Source: Basidiobolus ranarum (lineage: Eukaryota > Basidiobolomycota > Basidiobolomycetes > Basidiobolales). Taken from it: a stretch of DNA of 28,892 nucleotides. Each line of letters begins with the position of its first letter. The first letter of the stretch is position 1. A program made the position numbers and the translations under genes. Under the pieces are notes generated by a model. The model had not been told where the DNA came from. It saw only the letters and a program-made list of their open reading frames with translations, and did not search any database. This document shows, piece after piece, positions 10,662-22,415 of the stretch. Where the stretch lies: assembly GCA_040143965.1 (NCBI GenBank), contig JASJQH010006986.1:1-28892 (forward strand). The letters run 5' to 3'.

Positions 10662-12142
10662 TTATGTACATACATCCTCTATAAGCAGGCTCTGTGTAGG
10701 TGACAGTTCGGATGGGAATTCTGGTTGAATGGTAACAGAATGAATTCCATAGGAATGTAGTAATTTTTTGACGTCCGTGGCGACAGTCATATAGTCTGAT
10801 ACGTTGGTAACATGGATGTGAATGGAGGCAATGGTTTTGTTATCTGATAATTGCCAGATATGTAACTCATGGAGTGAAATCACATTGCGAATCTAGTAAA
10901 ATGGGGTGTTCAGCATCAGGTCATTTACACACACTTCTGCTACAGTGTCTACCTTGAGGATCTTGTTTCGAAGCTCATCGACCGGGATAGACCTAGGTAC
11001 TCCTTGTAATAGGATATAGGCTGCGGATCTCACTACAGGTAAAGAATTAAGTACATCATTTGCAAAGTAGATGGCATATTGCACTTCACTTACCCAGGGG
11101 AATGGTGAAGAACAATATCAGGCAAGTGATTAACAAACTATGGATTGATAAGAGGGTGGATTAAAACCATGAAATAATAGACACAGCATAAGTAATGCTT
11201 ACCTGATGATTGGATCAAACAGAAATCTTTGAGGAAAAGAGGATAACCAAATAATTAGAGAACTGATAATAACCGCGATACTGCCTAGAGCATCACCAAG
11301 AACGTGTAAAAAGACGCCGTGCATGTTCAATAGACCAGATTTCTTTCCAGGCCCCATCTTTTCATCGGTTACAGGCTCACTGATGGAGACATTTTCAGTT
11401 CTGCTTTCAATATCTGTACTATTCCGAGACTTTGCAAACTCTTCGGCGGTTTGAATGATGGATTGATGGCTAAGGGCAGCAGTTCCATAGGAGTTGGGAT
11501 TTTCGATATCTTGAGGTGCTGAAGCTCCATGTGAATGGCCAACGTGCGAGTGTTCTTAATCCCATATTTAAGTTAAATTACTGAAGCGGGTTAGAAAATA
11601 GAATACAGAAATACTTACCATGGAAGAGGAAAAGTCCTACAATATTAACAACTAGTCCAAGACCACCGACAATGAGAATTAAAACGGGGTTCTCGATTTC
11701 TACAAATTTACGATCAATATATATACCAAGGTTTGTGGTTACCGACAAAGTTTAGGCATACCTTGAGGTTGGAAGAATCGTTGAATAGCTTCAATAAAGA
11801 TGGAGAAGCAAAGGGCAATCAGGAAAACTCCATTAATCAATGCGCCTATGACCTCAGCACGCTGCCATCCATAAGTGTAATTAGGCCCATAGGTTGTTCT
11901 CTTGGAAAGCTATCGGCACAAGAGATATTTAGCATCAGAATGAAAGGCATTCATATGTAATAAACACCTACTCTTATCGCGTAAAGAGCAACAACAATAC
12001 TAAGTAAATCACTTAGCATGTGGAAAGAGTCAGCCACCAAAGCAATGGAGCCTACGATGTATCCGACTACAAGCTCAACAAAGAAGAAAACCGTTGTTAG
12101 ACACAGAAGAATGATAAGCCTAGTGGTGCGTTTCAATGCCAT
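10662..12142 (-). CDS. CDF-family zinc transporter (Zrc1/Cot1/ZnT type)
   Basis: Seven exons on the minus strand: 12142-11972, 11909-11762, 11699-11619, 11554-11203, 11137-11094, 11032-10953, 10892-10662. The six introns are 60-65 nt. Phases close to 368 aa. The protein is a cation diffusion facilitator: a proton-coupled antiporter that moves Zn2+ (often also Co2+ or Cd2+) from cytosol into the vacuole or secretory organelles. Six membrane helices are visible. The metal site is the paired HxxxD motif: H41/D45 in TM2 (HMLSD) and H217/D221 in TM5 (HVLGD). A conserved loop reads YGWQRAEVIGALING. The cytosolic loop between TM4 and TM5 starts with a short His cluster (EHSHVGHSHG) and is otherwise Ser/Glu-rich, about 75 residues. 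The C-terminal domain carries the family signature HELHIWQLSD. A TATA box sits 43 bp before the ATG. Substrate is inferred from the family: HxxxD in TM2 favours Zn2+. Confidence 0.94.
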
Positions 12143-12184
12143 TTTGAAAGAAGTAATATGAGAAGTGTTGAAGCAGACAACAGT

Positions 12185-12192
12185 CTTTTATA
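12185..12192 (-). promoter_or_regulatory. TATA box of the zinc transporter gene
   Basis: On the minus strand this reads TATAAAAG, 43 bp before the ATG at 12142, in line with the spacing seen for the other TATA-containing genes here. Confidence 0.6.
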
Positions 12193-12199
12193 TCGTGAT

Positions 12200-15100
12200 A
12201 ATGAGACTCACGCTATTGACTGATACATGAACTCGAAATCCAGTTTTAGATTCACTTATTAGTAGCCTCGCCTGTAGTACAAAGATTGGATGATTAAAAT
12301 AAAAGTCCATGATGCCTATAATCAGCACCATATCTGATGCAAAAGTGGGATCCGCTTGTAGATTCATTTCCGCAATTTCTTGACAGAAACCAATCCAAAG
12401 AATGGATGGCAAGTTAGTGCAATTTAATGATGATGATTACTATCATATAATGTGATCAAGGACTCAAACCTAAATTCCATTTTTGAAATTATCTTCTACT
12501 CATTACACTTCGTCCGCACAATCGATTGAAATATATGTACATCTCTATGAATCGATATGGCTTCAAGACGAGTGAAACGTAATTGACAAATTAAGGAATG
12601 CCGACTGAACCTTGGACTGCTCATGTACTAAAATGGTATTTGTACCGGTGGTGTATATTGATAAGTCCAAGATACTGTAATCGCTTTTGGCCTCTCACGC
12701 CAGGCGAAACAGAAATGTCTTAGATTTACGGGGCTCTTAGAAATTCCAAATTAGTCCATCACCTATCATTAGTCGGAGTTGAATTTCTTAACATCTCCGG
12801 ATAAACGATATGTATTAAAGCTTCTGATAAGTTCTCAACCAACGAATAGCATTTCGTTGATTGTCACCAGAGTGGATCACTTCCATGATGGCCCAGTTTG
12901 ATTGATGAGCTGCAGCATCTACAACTAAGAGTCACTGTATCAACTCCTTTTCTTCATTGAAAACTCGTTGGACCCTCGTCATCACCTCACCGTATCAAGG
13001 TCTGGGAACTCATTCGGAGCAATGGTTTAGACCATGGTGCAATCCCTATTTAGAACTGATGACTAAATTGTCATCACCTCTTGGCCTTGTATAACGGTCC
13101 TTCATAAGGAGAAAAATGCCACAAACCATAATGAGGCATTGATAGATGATAGTTGGCCAATATTCGAGCTCATCGCATCGGTGAGAGGTATACGACCATA
13201 TAGCCTTCGCAGAGCCTCACACCGAGGGGGGGGCACTACATTGGCATATCATTGGTAAAGCATTATTCCTGCAGTGCACGATAGGATTGTGAATAGATAT
13301 AGATATAAATAGCCATTGGCGCAACTCTTCTACTGAGCTCATCAGTGACTCGAGTTGATATCTCTCTATGACGTATTCAAGAAGAATTAAATTCACTAGC
13401 TTAGCAGTATTTCTCTGCCCTATTATCCTTGACTACTTGCTTATTCCTAAGACGAAGTGACATGTTTTTGGATACACAGTATGCGGGATTGGGGTACACC
13501 ATGCAATATTTTCTGCAGGTTTTAGTCGAAATTCCAAACCAAAGCAGTCGCCGAGATACTAGATAATAGCGCCCTTTAGATCCAGCCCAATCCAATCGTT
13601 TCCTTTTTAACCAAGTAGTACAACAGAATAATCGAGTAGTAAAACCACTAGCAAATTTTCTGAGAATGGAATACACAATAAAATTTTGTGCTCACAAACT
13701 TTGACTCAATTGTACTCTTGTCACACTTGGTACTAAACACGTTTCAGCGTCATGAGTCCATTTTCACCACAACATTTAGAAGATTTGATGGTATCACGAA
13801 ACCCATCTAGGAACCCGTTTATGCCTCCATGAGTTAACTTCTATTTCAAAAAGGTCTAGAAAACTGTGATTCTTATTGTCAAGAGTATGGATTTACTGGA
13901 GGCTCATGACTAGAGCTTAGTTTATTCTAGCTCACGTCAGATTTCTCTTTCGAGCATATCTTGGAGTTGTTAAGTGAGTGACGCATTACTATATCTCTAT
14001 TCATCTGAGATTCCTTACTGTCAAGGGTAGAAACAATGCTGTTAGTCTAAGAAAGCTAATAATGTTAAAATTGGGTTATCTCAGTACTTCTACCGTTGTC
14101 CTCGTTAGTCTACTCCCAAGGTTGCATCCCAGCTCTTTTGAGGAAGCTGGTATCATAATGTTTATTTAATAATAGACACGAAATTACCGATTGAAGATGT
14201 TATTGATATGGAGTATATAATGAGCTAAGAGCGTCTCTGAGATATTAATTACAAGGAATGGCTAATCAAGAATGATTCTTTTCTCTTACTGTAAACTTGG
14301 ATCAATATAGGCAGCAAAACTTTATTATTCAACACATCTCTAGTCTGTTGGACCTAGATATCAATACGCCCTAATATTCAAAGTTTTATGTTCGTTTGTT
14401 TCATGAGTAACTATTCATCTAACACGGCCTATTGGACTATTCTAGATTACATACAAAATGACGTAGGAGCCACTAGAAGCCCTAAATAGAATTTGTTGAA
14501 TTTGAATGGTAGCTAAATGAGCAACTATTGATTCATCATCGTATGCAAAAAACGATACAGTGACTAGAGAGTGGCTTCTGTCAAGAATTAGTACACAGGT
14601 ACATATGGTTCTTATTCCTGACTCCGCTTTAACTACCTTCACTTGGAAGCTGAAATTTATCAAAATTACAGGATCTATGGGAGCTGTTCGAGTGTCCTGC
14701 TGATGGTAAGATAGATCAACCACCAAGCTGAAGATTAAGTATCAGACTCAGGGATTTGGGGATTAAAGGAGGCGACACTTCTCCAATGGATGTGCTGCTA
14801 GATATAAGAGAGTTATGATGCATTTCTACTGGGCTGTTTCGTTGTCGCAGCCATCTCAACATGGAATTTGGTGGAACCTGAGAGTATTGTTAGATGCCAA
14901 CCGTACTGAAAGTTACTGGCCTTACTTTTATCTGAAAAGATGTATTCATCTTGCTTAACTACTAGACATTGCTTGTCAATAAATACACATCAATACTCGA
15001 AGGACTTGTACTGCCTTTCCTTTGTTATTTTCGGGGAGACGAATATGGTAACTCAACTTTTTGTTCACCCACGTATCACCTACCTTGTTATACAGTCATA

Positions 15101-16261
15101 TGAACACCTATGGATTTGTGCAGAGTGCCTCGCATTTTGCACGTATGTGTAGCTAGCAGAGCATGGGAATGCCGTGATAGCTCTATGTTCCAAGCGTAAG
15201 ACGAGGTATCCTGATTCTCATTAAATCTGAAATGTTTAATTTGTGCATATATTAGATATGTATAATGTATACAGTTACGAACTCCATATTGAAGCATAGC
15301 AATAGTTTACTAACAGAGAGTAAGTAAACTCTTGACCAATAGGGCTACAGAAACCAGTGTTCGCAGATCACATTAACCTGCTGAATATCTCAATTGTTTT
15401 CTACTTTCTACCCATGTACCATAATAAGCTCCGTTGAAGCAATGCAGTCACGTAGCACGATTGGGACAAAAGCTATATTGATGTAAAAGAGTGCTTTGTG
15501 CTGTAGGTACTTGATATTCATAGGTGGTGTTCGAAATTTCTAGAAGATCTTCCAATTTGCGGCTTATTGATACGTTTGAATATGTAGGTATTCCACAGTA
15601 CTATCTTCTGCAGTAGTAAATTCTACAACCACTAATCCTAGTTGGGCTGCAATTGTGTATGCTGCCACAGTAGGTTTATACGCATTAACCAGTTGTATTG
15701 TTGAAAAGTTTTCTATTTTTGAGAATAGTATGAAAATATGTAGTTAGTAATGGAGTTGTTAAGAAACCAGATCAATATGAGTGGAAGAGATATTTATCGG
15801 AAAGATATTGATTAATCACACTACGCTATGAGGTAAGTACAAAATGAGCTATCCAGGAGTTAATTTGAATGACTCTGAGAGATCCGGCTTAACCTAGCTA
15901 TTAGCCAGGTAACTACGATATGACGGTGCGTTCTGAAAATAAATGAGAGTGGAAGTGATTTTCCTGAATCTAATTGAAGAAGTTCAAAATTTAAGCCTCT
16001 ACTATACTGCTTTTGATCTATCCTGTAAATACCAACTCATGTTGCAACCTTTATCTGAGTGGCATTTAGATAGGAAAGAATAAATAACCTGGATATGAAG
16101 ATTTTTAGCAAATGCACAATTTTTGTCGCAGTTTAAAGGCTTTCAACTTTAGCATTCATTATCTTTATCTCTTCTAGGGTCAAAGCTCTAAAGAATATAT
16201 TTGAACGAACCAAGGTTTAAAGCACTTTTCTTTTTTTGTAATTCATATAATTATCTATATA
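12200..16261. other. About 4 kb without an intact recognised gene
   Basis: Many short open frames occur on both strands, but none shows a family motif and none could be chained through 60-nt introns into a longer protein. A coding-like stretch on the minus strand at about 12815-12926 is listed separately. The part from about 15.9 to 16.2 kb on the minus strand has a weak coding look and borders the LTR element that follows. AT content rises towards 16 kb. Confidence 0.45.
12815..12926 (-). pseudogene. Possible orphan terminal exon or gene relic
   Basis: After a CTTAG acceptor-like site, a minus-strand frame reads VDAAAHQSNWAIMEVIHSG and continues through RNAIRWLRTYQKL to a TAA at 12815-12817. 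The D-A-A-A-x-x-x-x-W-x-I-M-E-V pattern recalls ankyrin-like repeats of fungal proteins, but a single unit is too little to name it. Sequence further upstream on the same strand looks coding-like only in patches. It may be a decayed gene or chance. Confidence 0.2.
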
Positions 16262-16572
16262 TGTTGGACGATCTGGCCATAACGAAGATAGACTTTATTA
16301 TTTAGAGATCACTTATGATACTGTTTTAGTCGCTTTACTCTTATTACTTGGTGGACTTATATAGCAGAGATATAAGTCAATTGTATAGGATGAGCAAGGG
16401 TTTTTGTAATGCAGTATAAGAGATAAGTGGGAGTATTAACACATACTACGTACATAGTTATAGAGATATCCCTCGGTGGAGAATATGGTCTATAGATAGA
16501 AGGCCTTCTTATTTCAGATATATGAATCATAAATATAATCAACCAAGATGCTGAATGCAGAATAACTATACA
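16262..16572 (-). repeat. Long terminal repeat, copy A (3' LTR of the element)
   Basis: About 311 bp that aligns along its length with 17650-17964. Plus-strand ends are TGTTGGACGATCT...ACTATACA, that is TG...CA. It holds an exact 9-bp hairpin, GACTTATAT and ATATAAGTC around AGCAGAG. By eye the two copies are about 80% identical over the best 95 bases and less similar elsewhere, so the insertion is old. Confidence 0.6.
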
Positions 16573-17649
16573 AGAATTGGTTGATATCAACGATTTCTAA
16601 GTATCTTACTCATCCTCAATTTATCTAAAAATATACAAGATATGATTGAGATATCTTGGGAGTTGGTTAGAAGTGGTTAGGAGAACTAGAAGCATTAGTA
16701 GTTTTGAGTTAGTGATTAATCAAGTAGAATGCTGACCTACATTGTTTTTCAAGGGATAAATAGCCAGCCATATGTAATGTACTAATGAAGGTCTTAGAAG
16801 CATGTGTGCAAAGTGCAGGGCCTCTGGAGTAAGTTTGAAAACCTATATATTGGAGAACTTGCAAGTTGGAAGAACAATTCAAAGTTGCATATATAGATGT
16901 TTAGGCTATGGAAATTTTAGCAAATATTTGATATAGATCAAGTGAGCTCTGAGATAATATTTTAAGCTTGAAAGTAATTCAAATAAATACTTCAATGGGT
17001 TATGCACACGAATAGATAATGAGAGCATAGTCCTGTTGTTAGGTTTTAGAAAGTGAGCAGTGTATATATTTGATTTGTGAATATATATTATCCATATCTC
17101 AAATCTACACAATCCCAATCCAATAAAATTACTATACTGGGAATTTTCAGAAAAGATTGGATGTAAAGCTGATTATGTTAAGTATAATTCTTGCTTGTTT
17201 GCTTACTACCTGACACTTTACTACTTATACTGTTGTCTGAGATATGAGATACTAATCATGGAAATATGGTGCAAAACATGTCAGGATGCAATGAACAAAG
17301 CTGATGTCCAAGTAATGCTAATTTCAATATTTACCACACATCTGTGACAGAGTCAGCATCTCTGGCATTCATAAGTTGTTAGGACCCCAGTCTTAGACAT
17401 ATTTCCCTAAATGTCAATCTGTCGTTTGCTTCGAATGTTGTCCTGGCTTCTTTGTTTAAGTGTCAGAATCTGTACTTTCATCTTCAGAATATTCTTCTTC
17501 TTCAACTGGTTGAACTCCTTCTTAGATATGTTTCTGTTCTAGCACAAGTTGCAACTTGAATCTTCATTCATGAAAATTTTCCCCATTGAATATTGGAATA
17601 TCAGTAGTCTCCTTTTGGGAAGAAGACTCTTATTCTCTCACTCCTACTC

Positions 17650-17964
17650 TGTTGGAGGATCTTGATATAGTGAGGGTGGACTTTGTATATTAGAGGCAAC
17701 TTATGATGTTGTTTTATTTACTTATTTCTTGAGAGAACATGGTGACTTATATAGCAGAGAAGTAAGTCAATTGTTTGAGATATTCAGGAGTTTATGTAAT
17801 AAGATATAATAGATAAGTGGGGGTAATAAGACATACTTGTTATATAGACATAGGTATATTCAAAATTAAAATATAGGGGCCATAGATACATTGCTTTCTG
17901 TTTCTGATATATGCATCAGAACTAAAATCCACTAAGATGTTGAATAAAGATTCATTAAACAACA
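17650..17964 (-). repeat. Long terminal repeat, copy B (5' LTR of the element)
   Basis: About 315 bp, with plus-strand ends TGTTGGAGGATCT...TAAACAACA. It shares with copy A the block GACTTATATAGCAGAGA and the block AGATAAGTGGG. The hairpin that is exact in copy A is imperfect here. Confidence 0.6.
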
Positions 17965-19442
17965 ATAATCTTACTAGTATTTTTATCATTGCCAACAATC
18001 TCTGGATGGCTTATAGCTCAATATTTGTCAAAGGATGGTTCAATCTTGATCAGGATGCTGGTATATTGTTACAGGATCCTTTGGCTCAATGTCATCCTTA
18101 CCAAATATGTATCTTCAAAACAAAGCTGAATCCTGTTTCAAAAAATTGCTTCTTTCTTGCAACTACTTTCTTATCCATGAACAATTTTAGGGAACTTCTT
18201 TCCTTGCTTTCTTTGCAAACTTCATCAAGGTGGTTACTAAGTTTTGAAGAACTATTGAATAGTGAAGTTACTCTACTAAGCAAAGGTTACTTCTGGAGGT
18301 GGTCAGCATCTTTCAAAGCTGCAACACTGGGGCTCACCATACTTGCCTCTTCTCATTCTTCAGAATTCAGGCGCACCTAGCAAGAGTTAGTATAGTTGTT
18401 AGCTCTTCCTTTGCACCCTTCCTAGTTTTACATAGAGAATGACAGGTATGGCTACTCATTGATAAATAGCTTATAGTATACCAGGTCTATAACTATTTGA
18501 TATGCACACTTTTACCAATGGCTAACTTGGGCAGATATGCAATAGGATCCAAGTAAGTCTGCAATACATATAGATATCAAATTCTTTCCCTTCACTCACA
18601 ATGAAGGTATGATTGATGAGAATAGATACAAGAGCCATATAATTACATTAAAATTAAGTATACTTCAATGGATGTATGTTTTAAAGAGATGCGGTATTCA
18701 ATGTCTTTAATTATAATTATTTCATTGACATTGTAACTTCAATCAATTCAACTGCAATAATCACAGTAATCATAAAGCATTCAACAATTGTAGTACGCAT
18801 ATTTACATATTATTACCGGAAAGCTCTACCTACGATGTAATTGGTTCCTTTTTATGAGATAAACTTGATACCACTTCAATATAGCTTAATAGTGAGATGG
18901 GCTGTGTCTTCTGGAAATAGATGAGTAAGCAACTCAGGAGAAAGAAATCATGATGACGACGATCGAACGATAGTCAAGTGTTGATCAAACATTGATAATA
19001 GGAGTATGTAATGCTGATATTTAAATTCAGCAAATATAGCCAATCCTCTTCACAAATAAAGGTTAGCTTAATTCTATAATCGACTCTGAAGTTCGAGAAC
19101 TTCTCCGGAGTGCGATATTATTGGATGTGTCAAGTAAACATCGTTTAGGTACGTTCATTGGCCATGCATGCCCAGATTTGGTAAGACTTACTGTCCTATG
19201 TTGGTGACTTATTTTTGTAAATTCATACATACATTTGCATGAACATATATAAATCAATCCGTTTCCGCACTACCTCGTAATTAAAGTAAGGATCGTTAAT
19301 TAAACTGGTTTTCAGTGCCCAGAGAATATTCAACTAAAAATCAGCATGCGTACGTTTATAAAACTCATTCTTCTTACTTGCCTCAGTTCGCCCCCCCGCC
19401 TCTTATCTATATACTGTGTTCTTCCATTAATAAAAGGTTGAT
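17965..19442. other. AT-rich region with element-related relics, then the Rho3 promoter side
   Basis: From 17965 to about 18380 the minus strand has patchy coding character. A short block near 18310 (AGATGCTGAC) recurs near 17357 inside the LTR element, so this may be part of a second, older copy of the same family. From 18.4 to 19.3 kb nothing was recognised. A run of seven C at 19391-19397 and a TATA-like TATATAC at 19408-19414 lie just before the Rho3-like gene. Confidence 0.4.
19408..19414 (+). promoter_or_regulatory. Possible TATA element of the Rho3-like gene
   Basis: TATATAC lies 29 bp before the ATG at 19443, closer than in the other genes of the window, so the assignment is weaker. 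Confidence 0.3.
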
Positions 19443-20243
19443 ATGACTAATTGCTTGAGAGCAAAGATAGCCAGTCGAAAGTTACTTATTCTTGGCGATG
19501 GTGCCTGCGGCAAAACTTCCGTTCTAAATGTATTTACTCGTGGTTACTTTCCAGAGGTATAATATAATTTTACCTACTTTCTCTAAAGTAAATAAGTTCT
19601 AAATTTTCTCGGTTATGTCTAACAAGACGTATGAGCCTACTGTATTTGAAAATTATGTTCATGAAATTAGTCTAGACGGTAAAACTCTTGAGTTGTCTCT
19701 TTGGGATACTGCTGGTATGTTAAACACACCTCACTTAATTAGCAACCTCAGTTAACTCTTTCAATATTTCTAAAGGTCAAGAGGATTTCGATCGACTTCG
19801 TTCACTTTCGTATTCCAATACACATACTATCTTGTTATGTTTCTGTGTTGAAAGTAGAGATTCGTTGGAAAATATTGAAGCAAAGTGGTTGGATGAAATT
19901 CTCGAATATGCACCTGGAGTTAAAATCGTACTGGTGGCATTGAAATGTGATTTGAGAGAAGATGAGAAAACTCTAAGAAACTTGGCTAAAATAAAAGAAA
20001 AGCCAATCACTTACGACGAGGTTGGCCGCTTTCCTATTTACAAACTTACTAATAGACCTTTGATTAATGATACGTTTGTTCTAGGGTCTTGCTATGGCTA
20101 GGAGAATTCAGGCTGCTCGTTACGCTGAATGCTCTGCCAAATGTAATCGAGGAGTATATGAGGTGTTTGAACAGACAGCACGGATTGCACTTAATGTTAA
20201 AGTTAATAATGAGAGATCAAGCGACAAATGCTTAATTTTGTAG
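19443..20243 (+). CDS. rho3: Rho-family small GTPase, Rho3-like
   Basis: Four exons (19443-19556, 19627-19714, 19776-20020, 20085-20243) with introns of 70, 61 and 64 nt; phases close to 201 aa. Rho3 GTPases guide polarised exocytosis and actin organisation at fungal growth sites. Motifs: P-loop GDGACGKT (18-25), effector loop EPTVFENY (41-48), switch II DTAGQED (65-71, catalytic Gln69), the guanine-specificity motif as LKCD (123-126) and ECSAK (164-168). The C-terminus is CLIL, a CAAX box whose final Leu favours geranylgeranylation. LKCD in place of TKxD, and [20 protein letters not shown], fit the Rho3 subfamily rather than Rho1, Rho4 or Cdc42. The third intron starts with GTTGGC, an unusual donor, but the joined residues (TYDE, then GLAMARR) match the family exactly. 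The insert loop after the specificity motif is slightly long. No polybasic stretch precedes the CAAX box. Confidence 0.93.
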
Positions 20244-21364
20244 AACCCATTGAATTATTCCATTATTGTATTAAAGCCTAATTTATACCATTCATCATTC
20301 TGGGAACCAAAAAGCCCCTTTTTACCCCAAACAAATAGTCTAGACAATCGCTGTGTGGCCATGCCAGATGTCATTGATATTTGAGCTAGTAAATGCTATT
20401 TTGTACAGCTAGAAAGGCTTATAGACAGACAATAATACAAATACTGGTGGTTTATTATGATTATAATGGTTATCAACTTGCAAAAATTCCAAAATTCTCT
20501 ATGCATTCCAGATAATGATTTCAAAATGGAAAAATACTGATGTAAGATAATACATACGCATACTACTCACTCGATTACAACTGCCTCGTACTGTAGTTAG
20601 TCCAAGAAAGATGCATCATTCCTCCAGTTCCCAGATGAATTTAAGGTCTATGATCCCCTTTAATAGTTAAGAAACCAGCAGTGATGACAGTTGAGTCATT
20701 ATAATCCTTATTCTCATTCGAAGAATACGCCAACTGTTAAATCTCTTTTTCTCGTTCTCTATACCAATAGAAATGCCATTCGCATTGCATAACCTGCAAG
20801 CCCTTCTCGTTCAAGAAAAAGCACTGTAGTGTAGAGTTTAAGAAACATTTAATCATGAAATGCATAGAATCGCCTTTGATTTATAAACAATTGATTATCC
20901 AGTAACTTGTCAACACCTGCTCCGTTATTTGCATAGTAAACAGTGTGCTGGCTCTATTATTGGTAGTTCGGCATCATTAGCCGTAATGCATTCTCTTCAA
21001 GTAGATTTTGATAAACGGATCTCATATTCCATTACATAGATATTTTCATGATACCACTCGATTCTCAATATGTTAACATTCCACTTTAGACAGGAGTCTT
21101 TGTATCTTTCTAATACAAGAGTCAAACAAGTGGGTGTATCTTGCGTTCACTGGATACCCGTTAACTCAGATCAAATTACGAGGATGACTCTTGATCATTA
21201 TCATTCTTGCTTAATTTAGTTATGCATATGAAATTCTGTGACCATTCACTGACGACAAGATCTAAACTTTAATGCAATAATGTCACACCTCACCAGGTAA
21301 TTATCTAAATGGCTCAAAAAGTAGAGTACCAAGATTTCAAATCACCTAATATAATGAATTCATC

Positions 21365-21520
21365 GAATTCTTACCCAGATTCCATCCCCAAAACTCGTTG
21401 ATTTCAAGTTTTTTTTCCAGTACCACTGGGCCAATACTTCCCTCAATATCATCGATTTTAGGGGGCTTATTATCGGATTGAACGGAAGGCTTGAAGAATT
21501 TCCAAATTGGTTAAAGTCAA
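21365..21520 (-). other. Possible orphan exon (charged, ...NEFWGWNL)
   Basis: A minus-strand frame different from the longest open frame here reads PIWKFFKPSVQSDNKPPK, then DDIEGSIGPVVLEKK and LEINEFWGWNL, followed by a GTAAGA that could be a splice donor. The composition looks protein-like. No ATG starts it and no second exon could be fixed. Family not recognised; it could be a relic. Confidence 0.2.
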
Positions 21521-21709
21521 AACATGCTTTTTGGGTCCCGATTGGAAAATGAGGGGTTATTGCATGGATATTTACGTTGGACTTATTTACTTCATCGATG
21601 ACCAAGTGGGATGCAGCCTTCCGTAATGTATATACTATCATCGTGGTTGCCATACAAGAATGTATGATCATATCTGTCACTTCCCCAACATAGTCCTCGA
21701 ATACTAATC

Positions 21710-21855
21710 ATGAGTCTTTATGCTGGCTATGCAGTACCCATTGAAATCGAATATTCTGCTGGAGATCAATCCAAAACAACTTGCATGATATTTGTGAACG
21801 AAGAGTTCCATTTCCAGTGCATTCAAGATTTCAGATGCTGCGGTTCAAAGGGTAT
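21710..21855 (+). other. Possible small ORF or first exon
   Basis: From an ATG at 21710 the plus strand reads MSLYAGYAVPIEIEYSAGD and continues through TTCMIFVNEEFHFQC to CCGSKG, where GGTATCTAAT could be a donor; otherwise a stop follows at once. The balance of charged and aromatic residues looks protein-like, but no family motif or downstream exon was found. Confidence 0.2.
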
Positions 21856-22005
21856 CTAATCTTTTATCAAAGACAACTGCCAATTAGAGCCTTCTAGTCA
21901 TCAAATTACTCCATGATCAGCAGATACTTAATTAGTCTCATTATATTAATATATAAACATTCTATTTATTGATGTTGCTTTTGAGTTTTGTTGCTGCACG
22001 TTTAT

Positions 22006-22036
22006 GAGAGAGAGGGAGAGAGAGTGCGTGTGTGAG
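22006..22036 (+). repeat. GA/GT simple sequence
   Basis: Runs of GAGAGA followed by GTGCGTGTGTGAGTG. An ordinary short microsatellite in intergenic DNA. Confidence 0.6.
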
Positions 22037-22415
22037 TGAAGGTCAGTATGCGTTGTCAAAAATAGGTTAAAGGTTATTAAGTACAGTTAAAGTTACAAGG
22101 CGAGGTATCATGATTAACGAGGTGGGGTATGATTGTTTGATCTACATGCGCACCCAGGAAGTGTTACAATGATTAATATCTTGGAGGGAATTTAGATTAC
22201 TTCGGTTAGCTTAACTACGTAGGTATTAATGGTGGATTGGGTATGCAAGTTAATTTAGCGCTTGAAAGAAATGACTGGTGACTTGGAAGGGCAATGGGGT
22301 GAAGTCGAATGGTCTCTCACATAAACGGTTGGCAAGATGGCACAGAAATTAGCCAAATAATATACATAGATAGAGGATATTGTACAGTTTATACAGTTCG
22401 ATGAAGGGCGATGAG

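Larger units (their letters stand above)
16262..17964 (-). mobile_element. Decayed Ty1/copia-like LTR retrotransposon (fossil)
   Basis: Two diverged direct repeats with TG...CA ends (17650-17964 and 16262-16572) flank about 1.08 kb of internal DNA. On the minus strand, just inside the repeat at 17650, a stretch at about 17612-17525 resembles the start of copia-type Gag (IPIFNGENFHE, then a basic FKLQLVLEQ run). This sets the orientation as minus and makes 17650-17964 the 5' LTR. A further acidic, coding-like patch lies near 17480-17510. The internal part is far shorter than a full copia element and no protease, integrase or reverse transcriptase was recognised, so it is internally deleted and broken in many places. 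The flanks (ATATA before, ATAAT after) are similar but not an exact target duplication. Judged old from the divergence of the LTRs. Confidence 0.55.
20244..22415. other. Convergent intergenic region with weak coding-like fragments
   Basis: This lies between the 3' ends of the Rho3-like gene (plus) and the CRAL-TRIO gene (minus). Two short coding-like pieces are listed separately (21365-21520 minus; 21710-21855 plus). A GA-rich then GT-rich simple run lies at about 22006-22036. Nothing else was recognised. Confidence 0.45.

Noticed and set aside
12188-12412. 74-residue minus-strand frame before the zinc transporter
   Set aside because: It spans the transporter's TATA box region, has no motif and cannot be joined to the transporter in frame.
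13401-13676. 91-residue minus-strand frame with many Arg/Lys/Trp, suspected transposase fragment
   Set aside because: No DDE-type spacing or terminal inverted repeats were found, and the composition alone is not evidence.
17937-18380. 147-residue plus-strand frame
   Set aside because: It starts inside the LTR and its composition is Leu/Ser-rich without motif. The relic signal in this DNA lies on the other strand.
19777-20010. 77-residue minus-strand frame
   Set aside because: It is antisense to the third exon of the Rho3-like GTPase.
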